A DNA stretch of 14,069 nucleotides from MFKM01 sp038065115 (GTDB lineage Bacteria > Patescibacteriota > Minisyncoccia > UBA6257 > MFKM01): positions 1 to 14,069 of the forward strand of contig JBBTRS010000028.1 in the NCBI GenBank assembly GCA_038065115.1, written 5' to 3'. Positions 1 through 5,286 of this stretch are shown piece by piece (within the stretch, counting starts at the first letter, position 1; each line of letters begins with the position of its first letter). The notes under the pieces were generated by a model. The model was given only the letters and a program-made list of their open reading frames with translations, ran no database searches and had not been told where the DNA came from. The translations under genes were made by a program, and so were the position numbers.

Positions 1-104
1 GACGGCGGGTTCGCGTTCGTCGTGTCGCAAGCCTGCCTGCGGTAGGCAAGTCAGTTCTCAATCCTAAGATCCTCGGGACTTCAGTCCCTTTGGACTTAGC
101 CCTC
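1..104. other. Leading segment without a convincing gene
   Basis: No reading frame here looks like a recognisable protein. Frame 1 is open from the window edge to a TAG at 43-45 and could be the last codons of a cut gene, but the stop falls inside a palindromic repeat and nothing is recognisable. The stretch is richer in GC than the rest and holds small inverted repeats: a quasi-palindrome at 34-48 and a GGGAC/GTCCC hairpin at 75-88. It ends in a strong rightward terminator, so something transcribed rightward probably ends here, either a gene or a structured RNA. Confidence 0.4.
34..48. repeat. GC-rich quasi-palindrome TGCCTGCGGTAGGCA
   Basis: Five-base arms TGCCT/AGGCA plus an inner C-G pair flank a short centre. 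It resembles the perfect palindrome at 8690-8703 (both contain GCCTGCC next to a GGC-rich half). Such GCCTGCC palindromes recur between CPR genes as far as I recall; that they form one family here is inference from two copies. Confidence 0.5.
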
Positions 105-142
105 AGCCCTGTTCCGATCCGTCGGAGCAGGGCTAATTTTTT
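105..142 (+). terminator. Rho-independent terminator, rightward
   Basis: AGCCCTG (105-111) pairs with CAGGGCT (128-134) and TCCGA (113-117) with TCGGA (122-126) around a 4-nt loop. That gives a nearly perfect 13-bp stem, followed by a T run at 137-142. The T run leads directly into the TTGACA of the next promoter. An alternative pairing uses TTAGCCCT and AGGGCTAA (129-136). Confidence 0.8.
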
Positions 143-169
143 GACAATCAAAGCTAATTATTATAAACT
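141..169 (+). promoter_or_regulatory. Sigma70-type promoter for the secreted-protein gene
   Basis: A consensus TTGACA (141-146) is followed after 17 bp by TAAACT (164-169). The predicted start is near 176, giving a leader of about 40 nt that carries the strong SD site of the next gene. Confidence 0.7.
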
Positions 170-216
170 CATAAAAAGTACATTTACAGCAAAATATAAC
201 AGAAAGGAGGTGAGAT

Positions 217-702
217 ATGAAAAAGCTTGTTAGAGTAATGGCGGTGGCGATGTTGGTGTTTTCGTTGGCAACGCCGGTTTTTGCCCAGAATCTTTTGGTT
301 AGGGTAATAAAAGGAGCGTTCAGTCCGGTTGTTGGTACGACGGAAATAGTAGTTACGACATTGACCAATGTCGTAAAAGGAAAGGACGGGCCGATTGTTT
401 CAATAGCCAAAGGCCTGACTAACGGTTTTGGCAGAATAACCGGAGATTTAACCAACATTGTTAGCGAAGGCGCTTACGAAGTTGGATATTTTGAAAACAA
501 CCAATTGGCCGAAAAAATTTCCACTCCACCAATAGTTGATATTGCTGATTGGGCGGCAACGGGAGCTGTTCTTGGCTTTGTTGGCGTTAACAGCAATTGG
601 TGGGGCGGAGCGGCAAAAAGTTGGACTCGGACAAAGGCGATTATGATTGGCGCGACGGCCGGCGCGGTAGCTGGTACGGCCGTAGAAGTAGCAAACGAAT
701 AA
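217..702 (+). CDS. Secreted or surface protein with signal peptide, glycine-rich C-terminus
   Basis: The 161-residue product starts with two lysines, a hydrophobic core (about residues 5-20) and a VFA cleavage site near residue 23, so it is probably exported by Sec. The start is fixed by an excellent SD site, AAGGAGGTGA, six bases before ATG. The mature part has a repeating pattern of small and hydrophobic residues (KGAFSPVVGTTEI, AKGLTNGFGRITGDL). This loosely resembles small exported proteins of the exosortase-associated TIGR04073 type, a weak suggestion only. The C-terminus (about residues 140-157) is Ala/Gly-rich and could insert into a membrane. It has its own promoter and terminator, so it is monocistronic. 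Function unknown. Confidence 0.8.
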   Translation: MKKLVRVMAVAMLVFSLATPVFAQNLLVRVIKGAFSPVVGTTEIVVTTLTNVVKGKDGPIVSIAKGLTNGFGRITGDLTNIVSEGAYEVGYFENNQLAEKISTPPIVDIADWAATGAVLGFVGVNSNWWGGAAKSWTRTKAIMIGATAGAVAGTAVEVANE

Positions 703-714
703 CTATAAAATAGT

Positions 715-746
715 AAGCCCCTTGGAAAATTTCCAAGGGGCTTTTT
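715..746 (+). terminator. Strong hairpin terminator after the secreted-protein gene
   Basis: AAGCCCCTTGGAAA (715-728) pairs perfectly with TTTCCAAGGGGCTT (730-743), followed by TTTTT. The leftward small-gene pair ends at 767, so the same hairpin may also stop that transcript, although the T run on that side is poor. Confidence 0.9.
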
Positions 747-766
747 AATTTGTTCTTGGGATGTCG

Positions 767-928
767 CTACACCGTTTCTGTCGCTTCTTCTTTTTTTTCG
801 CGGCAATCTTTTATGATTGTTTTGACCATCTCAAAAAGAACGAAAATGATTATTAAAAAAGAACAGCCGACGAGCAAAACAGCCGATAAATCTTCGCTAT
901 TGCGGATATTGAAAACAAAATTCAACAT
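767..928 (-). CDS. Small single-pass membrane protein, 53 aa
   Basis: Not recognised. The start ATG at 928-926 has a near-perfect SD site, GGAGGTGA, four bases upstream; that SD begins right after the TAA of the preceding leftward gene, so the two are probably translated from one mRNA. The product has a short N-terminal segment, one hydrophobic stretch at about residues 16-35 (AVLLVGCSFLIIIFVLFEMV) and a charged C-tail (CREKKEEATETV). It is most likely a one-helix membrane peptide with the charged tail in the cytoplasm. The overlapping rightward frame at 750-944 lacks an SD site. Confidence 0.72.
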   Translation of the reverse strand: MLNFVFNIRNSEDLSAVLLVGCSFLIIIFVLFEMVKTIIKDCREKKEEATETV

Positions 929-940
929 TTTATCACCTCC

Positions 941-1114
941 TTAAAATTCTTTAATTACTTTGGCCAAAATGACTTTAGAATTTTTTCCTAAATTTTTCTT
1001 CCTGTTTTTTAATTCTTCTTCGGCTATTTTTTTGTCGTTGTGCGTCGTTACTACCGGCACGACATGGGCTTTTTTAAAATCATCCCACCAGCTGATAACC
1101 AAGAATCCTTCCAT
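941..1114 (-). CDS. Small cytosolic protein of unknown function, 57 aa
   Basis: Not recognised. I chose the ATG at 1114-1112 because GGAGGTGA lies 7 nt before it. The GTG further upstream is part of that SD site and is unlikely to be used. The product begins MEGFLVISWWDDFKKAHVV, a beta-rich head with two tryptophans, followed by a lysine/glutamate-rich helix (KKIAEEELKNRKKNLGKNSK) and a short basic end. It could be a small alpha/beta binding protein. It is the first gene of a two-gene leftward unit with the membrane peptide at 767-928, driven by a very good promoter at 1169-1197. Confidence 0.72.
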   Translation of the reverse strand: MEGFLVISWWDDFKKAHVVPVVTTHNDKKIAEEELKNRKKNLGKNSKVILAKVIKEF

Positions 1115-1168
1115 TTTTAATATCACCTCCTTTTGTTTTTATGTTAAAGAACTCGCTTAGATGACGCT

Positions 1169-1197
1169 ATTTTAGCAAAAATATCAAAATTTGTCAA
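1169..1197 (-). promoter_or_regulatory. Strong leftward promoter for the two small genes
   Basis: On the minus strand TTGACA (1197-1192) is separated by 17 bp from TAAAAT (1174-1169). A TG one base before the -10 makes it an extended -10 promoter. The predicted leader is about 48 nt. Confidence 0.75.
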
Positions 1198-1206
1198 AAT
1201 TTGACA
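1192..1206. promoter_or_regulatory. Perfect 15-bp dyad TGTCAAAATTTGACA between divergent genes
   Basis: Seven-base arms flank a single central base. The left arm is the leftward -35 (TTGACA on the minus strand), and the right arm contains a rightward TTGACA (1201-1206) that has TATTAA (1223-1228) 16 bp further on. The dyad therefore supplies the -35 boxes of two back-to-back promoters and could also be an operator. The regulator role is inference. Confidence 0.5.
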
Positions 1207-1288
1207 GATTTAGAAAAAAGAGTATTAATTATCGTTAACAAGAAGCTCTTTAACAAGGCAGAGATAAGGATTTTTAAGGTTTCGGGAA

Positions 1289-1317
1289 TTGCGGGGGTTA
1301 TTCTTTGTTTTGATAAT
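1289..1317 (+). promoter_or_regulatory. Possible proximal promoter for the 69-aa gene
   Basis: TTGCGG (1289-1294), 17 bp, GATAAT (1312-1317). Transcription would start near 1324, just before the SD site at about 1327-1331. The -35 is imperfect, and the rightward promoter at 1201-1228 is an alternative. Confidence 0.4.
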
Positions 1318-1337
1318 ATCAAAAAAGGAGGAATCAA

Positions 1338-1547
1338 ATGAAAGCGAAGCCGATTTTTTGTAAAAATAAGCTTAAATTGGTTGAACACGTTGTAATTCGT
1401 TTAAGCGCGGAGACGAAAAAAGACGAGAAAGACTTAGATCATCTTTATCGGGTAGGCGTGGTGGCGGTTCGTCCTGGCCATTCCTCTCCGAAAGCGTCTT
1501 TCAGCACCATCTATATTCCCGCTAAAAAAGAATTTTATACTGAGTAG
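1338..1547 (+). CDS. Small protein of unknown function, 69 aa
   Basis: Not recognised. The ATG is preceded by AAAAGGAGG with a 6-nt gap, a strong SD site, and a terminator follows about 40 nt after the stop, so it is a self-contained gene. The basic product starts MKAKPIFCKNKLKLVEHVV, has a charged middle (SAETKKDEKDLDHLYR) and ends in a likely beta region (VGVVAVRPGHSSPKASFSTIYIP). There is no signal peptide or membrane helix. It has one cysteine and no visible metal site. It lies opposite the two leftward small genes and shares their control region, suggesting linked expression. Confidence 0.7.
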   Translation: MKAKPIFCKNKLKLVEHVVIRLSAETKKDEKDLDHLYRVGVVAVRPGHSSPKASFSTIYIPAKKEFYTE

Positions 1548-1588
1548 GCATGATATATAAAGTTCCAATTGGGATTTTATGGCAGTAA

Positions 1589-1621
1589 AAAGCCAGGAAT
1601 TTTTTCCTGGCTTTATTTTTT
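1589..1621 (+). terminator. Terminator after the 69-aa gene, possibly bidirectional
   Basis: AAAGCCAGGAA (1589-1599) pairs with TTCCTGGCTTT (1604-1614), followed by a T run at 1616-1621. The other strand also has a T run after the stem. Confidence 0.85.
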
Positions 1622-1645
1622 GGGTCATCATTTTTCTCTAGATTA

Positions 1646-1681
1646 TTAAAAAACCAGCCTGTTGTTGGGCAGACTGGTTTT
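1646..1681 (-). terminator. Terminator for the FAD oxidoreductase gene
   Basis: AAAACCAG (1650-1657) pairs with CTGGTTTT (1674-1681), extended by CTG/CAG after one mismatch. On the minus strand the stem is followed by TTTTTTAAT, so it fits the leftward gene ending at 1733. Confidence 0.7.
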
Positions 1682-1732
1682 GTTTTTGTTCATATCGGCA
1701 AATATTTACCGATAAGTATTAGCGCGCGCGTT

Positions 1733-2845
1733 TTACGCGATAATTTTTTTCACTTCTTTGGCGATAGCCAGAGAAGAAGTTAATCCGGGCGATTCAATCC
1801 CGATCAGATTAATCAATCCGGGCAAGCCTTGTTCGGTTTCTTCTTGGATTACAAAATCCCTAAATCCCTCGCCCTGGCCTTGAAGCTTTGCTCTTATTCC
1901 TGACATATCCGCCGACAAATCTTCCAGTTCAATAAAAGGCAGCATCAGACGACATTGCCGATAAAAAGATTCTTTCTTGGATTCGTTGACGGTATAGTCA
2001 ATTTTATCAACATATTCCGCGTCCGGTCCCAGTTTTAAACCCCCGCCTAAATCCAGAACAGTGTGCATGCCTAAACTGACACTTTCTTTATCGGTGACGG
2101 GATAGATTAAATGGGAAAGATATTTCGCTTTGCCGCGAGAAACCCGGAAATAATCGCCTTTGCAGTATTTTAAAGCGTATTCTTTTTTTTGAATACCGGC
2201 TAAACGGGCGATTTTATCCGAATTAAGACCGGCGGCATTGACAAGAAATTGACTGGCAAAGCTAAAAATATCATTGTTTTGATCCTGGATGGTAATTTTG
2301 AACCCGCTTTGCTGTTTTTCTACGCCGACTAATTCATTACTATAGGCGAACATTACGTTTCTGATTTTTGATCCCGCTTCTAGCGATTTCATTAAATCGT
2401 GCGAATTCAAAATTCCGGTTGACGGCGAATAGACGGCGGCTAGGGCATTGATACGAGGCTCCATTTTGCCTACCTCTTTTCGCGATAGAATTTTTAAATC
2501 GCAGACTCCGTTATTTAGGCCATTTCGGTAAAGTTCTTCCATCGGCCTTAAGTCATTCGGAGTGATTGCCACGATCAATTTGCCTAATTTTTTATAGCCA
2601 ACGCGATATTTTTGGCAATAAGCATAAAGCAATTTTTTGCCTTCAACGCATAATTTTGCTTTGAGCGAATTTCGCGGATAATAAATTCCGGCATGAATAA
2701 CTTCGCTGTTTCGCGAACTGGCCTCCTGGCCGCAGGAATTGTTCTTTTCAACCACAACAATATCAGCGGAAATCTTGGAAAGTTCAGCGGCGCAAGCCAA
2801 CCCGACTACCCCCGCTCCAACGATGGTTATTTTTACATTGTCCAT
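1733..2845 (-). CDS. lhgO: FAD-dependent oxidoreductase, L-2-hydroxyglutarate dehydrogenase/oxidase-like
   Basis: A member of the DAO superfamily. The N-terminal dinucleotide fold GAGVVGLACAAEL (residues 9-21) and the acidic end of strand 2 (VVVEK) bind FAD. The segment SSRNSEVIHAGIYYP followed by SLKAKLCVEGKKLLYAYC and GKLIVA closely matches L-2-hydroxyglutarate dehydrogenases. The C-terminal GIESPGLTSSLAIA is also typical. Known family members oxidise L-2-hydroxyglutarate to 2-oxoglutarate and pass electrons to the membrane or oxygen; the substrate here is inferred. The 370-residue length is slightly short for the family. I start at the ATG 2845-2843, five bases after AAGGGGG; a GTG six bases upstream lies within the SD and is unlikely. 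It is monocistronic, with its own promoter and terminator. Confidence 0.85.
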   Translation of the reverse strand: MDNVKITIVGAGVVGLACAAELSKISADIVVVEKNNSCGQEASSRNSEVIHAGIYYPRNSLKAKLCVEGKKLLYAYCQKYRVGYKKLGKLIVAITPNDLRPMEELYRNGLNNGVCDLKILSRKEVGKMEPRINALAAVYSPSTGILNSHDLMKSLEAGSKIRNVMFAYSNELVGVEKQQSGFKITIQDQNNDIFSFASQFLVNAAGLNSDKIARLAGIQKKEYALKYCKGDYFRVSRGKAKYLSHLIYPVTDKESVSLGMHTVLDLGGGLKLGPDAEYVDKIDYTVNESKKESFYRQCRLMLPFIELEDLSADMSGIRAKLQGQGEGFRDFVIQEETEQGLPGLINLIGIESPGLTSSLAIAKEVKKIIA

Positions 2846-2895
2846 TTTCACCCCCTTTTAATTTGTTAATGTTCCGTTAAACAGATTTATTCTGA

Positions 2896-2923
2896 AGTTT
2901 ATTCCAAAAACAAAGCTTGTCAA
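2896..2923 (-). promoter_or_regulatory. Promoter of the FAD oxidoreductase gene
   Basis: On the minus strand TTGACA (2923-2918), a 16-bp spacer, then TAAACT (2901-2896). The -10 is the same TAAACT as in the promoter at 141-169. Confidence 0.65.
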
Positions 2924-2962
2924 ATATACAAATTTGATCTAATTGGTTTTTCGCGGAAACAA

Positions 2963-4108
2963 TTATTTAAAAAGAATCGGTGAAAATATGTAGGAAATCA
3001 AGCCAATCAAGAAAAAAGAAGCCAGGGGATAGATCCACAACGGCGCTTTTTTTTGAAATTTCTTCTCAAAAAACTTTTTATAGATAAAAATAACAATAAT
3101 TGCTTCAATCCCCAACATTACTGCTCCGGTGAGAGAAATTACTTCCAAAAAATTTTTGTTTCCTAAAAAATACAGCAATAGCGGGGAAAAACAGGCAATA
3201 AACCAAGAAGCCTTTTCCGTCATTTTTAAATCGTACTGAAAGGTTTTTTTCAAAGATAAGCCCAGAGCGATGAAAGAAGTAAAGGTGGTTAAGATGCCAA
3301 AAACAAAACCCAGTGGAGCTATTTTATCGCCGACAGTCAAGGCGAAACCGGAGAAAGCGTCGAGCGAGGTTTTTGGTCCGCTGACGCCGAGAATGATGAG
3401 AATAAAGAGGATATAGAAAATTCCGGTTAAAGCGATGCCGGAACTTATTATTAAACGCAGTTTTTTCTTTTCTCCTCCCGTCATTTCTTTGACTTGGGGC
3501 ACCAAAGATAAGCCCCAAAGAGAAAAGAGAACAGCCCCGTAAGGAAGGACCAGGTAATGAGGATCAAAGGTGAAAAGGTTTTCCAAGCGCAAAAAAGGCA
3601 GTCCTCGGGAAAAGAAAAGCAAAAGGACAAGCATAAAGGTTAGCACCATTATCAGCTCGGTTTTAGCAATGCCTTTTATTCCTTTGTAAATCAGATAAGA
3701 TCCAAAAGCAAAATAGAGCAGGGTATAGACAAGTTCTCCTCCGCCGAAATAGGGAGCAAAATACCAAGTGAGAAATTTCCCTCCGAGAATAATATAGGCC
3801 AAGAGAGCGCCGATCAAGCCCGACGAAGAAACAATCAAGCTGAATTTTCCCCAGCCTTTTCCTAAATATTCTTCGGCATAACCGGGAATGCGGGCAATTT
3901 TATCGGTATTGCGGCTGACTTCGGCCAAAAGAAGGTGAATGACGATGACCAAAATCGTTAAGACGAAAAAATAAACAATCATTATTCCGAAACCGGCCTT
4001 GGAGGCGATATAGGGCAAGCCAAAAATTCCCACGCCGATTATGGTGCCGACAAAAACGGCCGATGCTTCTAAGAATTCACCCCCACACCAATTGTGGATT
4101 ATTTTCAT
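2963..4108 (-). CDS. Amino-acid permease, aromatic/hydroxy amino acid (HAAAP-like) family
   Basis: A 381-residue integral membrane protein with about eleven hydrophobic helices. Helix 1 carries the glycine motif of APC-superfamily carriers, GTIIGVGIFGLPYIASKAGFG (about residues 22-42), which lines the substrate site. The pattern fits the HAAAP (TyrP/Mtr) family, proton-coupled importers of tryptophan, tyrosine or serine; the substrate cannot be read from the sequence. The start ATG has no SD. It lies 105 nt after the hsp20 stop, the largest gap in the leftward cluster. Codons 4-10 form one arm of a perfect 21-bp inverted repeat whose other arm follows the hsp20 stop. The start region could therefore be folded away in the mRNA. 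Confidence 0.82.
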   Translation of the reverse strand: MKIIHNWCGGEFLEASAVFVGTIIGVGIFGLPYIASKAGFGIMIVYFFVLTILVIVIHLLLAEVSRNTDKIARIPGYAEEYLGKGWGKFSLIVSSSGLIGALLAYIILGGKFLTWYFAPYFGGGELVYTLLYFAFGSYLIYKGIKGIAKTELIMVLTFMLVLLLFFSRGLPFLRLENLFTFDPHYLVLPYGAVLFSLWGLSLVPQVKEMTGGEKKKLRLIISSGIALTGIFYILFILIILGVSGPKTSLDAFSGFALTVGDKIAPLGFVFGILTTFTSFIALGLSLKKTFQYDLKMTEKASWFIACFSPLLLYFLGNKNFLEVISLTGAVMLGIEAIIVIFIYKKFFEKKFQKKAPLWIYPLASFFLIGLISYIFSPILFK

Positions 4109-4213
4109 AAAAATTTAACTAGATATAGTCTTTAAAACTAGGTTAATAAAAATATAAAATATTTAGTATAAATTCGTAAAACGAATTTATTTATCCACAA
4201 TTGGTGTGGGGGT
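4079..4213. repeat. Perfect 21-bp inverted repeat flanking the hsp20-permease gap
   Basis: Arms at 4079-4099 and 4193-4213 are exact reverse complements, separated by 93 bp of AT-rich DNA that holds a smaller hairpin (AAATTCG/CGAATTT near 4171-4188). The right arm, with the two bases before it, contains TTATCCACA (4191-4199), a perfect DnaA-box consensus; the left arm gives TAATCCACA on the opposite strand, one base off. The left arm is coding (permease codons 4-10); the right arm directly abuts the hsp20 stop. Confidence 0.85.
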
Positions 4214-4603
4214 TTAATCAATTTTTACTTTTATTTTTTTGGCTTTTTGACGTTCAAGCTTCGGCATCCGAATAGTCAAAATTCCATTTTTAATGACGGC
4301 AGTGGAACGTTCGGGGTCGATTTCTTGAGGCAAGATAATGGAACGGGAAAAAGAACCCCAAAAACATTCTTGGTAAAAATAATCCTTTTCTTTAACCTCT
4401 TCTTCTCTCTCTCTTTTCCCCTTGATAGTCACGCCTTCGGTGCTGATGTTGATGTCTAATTCTTCAGGTGAAACGCCGGCCACTGTTGACTGAACGATAA
4501 TTTCATTATCTGTCTGATAGACGTCAACAGTTAATTGTCCTTCAGATTCTCCGCCCAATTCTCCGTCTAAAAACTCTTCTTTGTTTTTATTTTCTTGATT
4601 CAT
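4214..4603 (-). CDS. hsp20: Small heat-shock protein, Hsp20/alpha-crystallin family
   Basis: An ATP-independent holdase chaperone that binds unfolding proteins in the cytoplasm. The 129-residue product has a short acidic N-terminal arm (residues 1-22) and an alpha-crystallin domain from about residue 23 (LTVDVYQTDNEIIVQSTVAGV) to the diagnostic GILTIRMPK near residues 107-115. A short tail (KKIKVKID) carries an I-x-V motif of the kind that docks into neighbouring subunits. The N-terminal arm is short for the family. The gene starts 7 nt after the prsW stop. It has no SD, but an extended -10 (TGGTATAAT) ends six bases before ATG, so a leaderless heat-shock or vegetative transcript is likely in addition to readthrough from prsW. 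Confidence 0.92.
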   Translation of the reverse strand: MNQENKNKEEFLDGELGGESEGQLTVDVYQTDNEIIVQSTVAGVSPEELDINISTEGVTIKGKREREEEVKEKDYFYQECFWGSFSRSIILPQEIDPERSTAVIKNGILTIRMPKLERQKAKKIKVKID

Positions 4604-4609
4604 TTTTTT

Positions 4610-4618
4610 ATTATACCA
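4610..4618 (-). promoter_or_regulatory. Extended -10 promoter of hsp20, predicted leaderless
   Basis: On the minus strand TGG plus TATAAT (4615-4610), then six A residues, then ATG. The -10 overlaps the prsW stop codon. The -35 region (TTTTGA, 17 bp upstream) is weak, as is common with an extended -10. Confidence 0.6.
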
Positions 4619-5282
4619 TTTTCCTTAACTTTTCAAAATTAATCAGAACAAAAACGGCGCTTAAAATCAGGAATAAGCTTGGCAGGATAAAATTCGCCGA
4701 TTGGAATTCCGATATCAAATAATTAAAAACCGAATGAATTAATCCGGCTAGAAATAAGCCGTAAATAATATTTTTTAAGAGCGATTTTTTGATTATTCCG
4801 ATAGCCCAGTAATAGCCCATTAGGCCGGAAGCTAGAGCGTGAAGCAGAGTGGCTCCGATAAAACGCAGAGCGGCTGTGCTAAAGGCCGTGGTTAGGGAGA
4901 CGGTTTTTAAGGCATGGCCTATGAATAAAATATTTTCTATGGTGGCGAAGCCCAATGCCGCCGTGATTAAATAAATCATAGCGTCAATTGGCTCGTTGAA
5001 TTCGGAATTTTTGTTGGTCACCCAAAAAGCGGCGGTAAATTTAAAAAATTCTTCAATTAGGGCCAAGACGATGATTAAGACGATAACGTTTCTTATATTC
5101 AAAAAATCCAAGAGGTCTTTAGTCAAAAGCTGGATTACAAAAACCGGCACAGCCATTAAACCGCCTACCACGAAAGACAGAAGAATTAAGTGTTTTGGTT
5201 CAGGATGGGGATCTTCCTGGAGATAAAACAATATCCAGACCAAGCCAGGCAGAATGCCCAGGAGCATCATTAAAAAAGCCAT
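4611..5282 (-). CDS. prsW: PrsW-family intramembrane protease
   Basis: A 223-residue membrane protein with about seven to eight helices. It carries the family signatures in order: IEEFFKF (the E-E-x-x-K active-site motif, about residue 76), DAMIYLITAALGFATIEN (about 100), HALASGLMGYYWA (about 148) and HSVFNYL. In Bacillus, PrsW cuts anti-sigma factor RsiW inside the membrane. No anti-sigma factor is visible here, so the substrate is unknown; other PrsW relatives act on very different targets. The start lies 4 nt after the valS stop and there is no SD, so translation probably depends on coupling. A second ATG pair lies 12 nt downstream. Its position right before hsp20 suggests an envelope or protein-stress role, which is inference. 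Confidence 0.88.
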   Translation of the reverse strand: MAFLMMLLGILPGLVWILFYLQEDPHPEPKHLILLSFVVGGLMAVPVFVIQLLTKDLLDFLNIRNVIVLIIVLALIEEFFKFTAAFWVTNKNSEFNEPIDAMIYLITAALGFATIENILFIGHALKTVSLTTAFSTAALRFIGATLLHALASGLMGYYWAIGIIKKSLLKNIIYGLFLAGLIHSVFNYLISEFQSANFILPSLFLILSAVFVLINFEKLRKMV

Positions 5283-5286
5283 TTTG

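Noticed and set aside
1..140. Named structured RNA upstream of the first terminator
   Set aside because: Several hairpins are visible but no signature of tRNA, 5S, SRP or RNase P RNA could be matched.
750..944. Rightward 64-aa frame over the 53-aa membrane peptide gene
   Set aside because: No SD; the opposite frame has GGAGGTGA at proper spacing and a sensible one-helix product.
960..1160. Rightward 66-aa frame over the 57-aa gene
   Set aside because: Phenylalanine-rich mirror of a lysine-rich gene with a clear SD on the other strand.
1201..1341. Rightward open frame from a TTG to a TGA that overlaps the ATG of the 69-aa gene (ATGA)
   Set aside because: The overlap hints at coupling, but there is no SD or ATG, and the TTG coincides with a likely -35 box, so its transcript would start after the codon.
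1194..1388. Leftward 64-aa frame upstream of the 69-aa gene
   Set aside because: Crosses promoters and the start of an SD-led gene; no SD of its own.
4079..4213. Replication origin as a firm call
   Set aside because: Only two DnaA-box-like sites, both within one inverted repeat, and no dnaA, dnaN or rpmH nearby; kept only as an observation.
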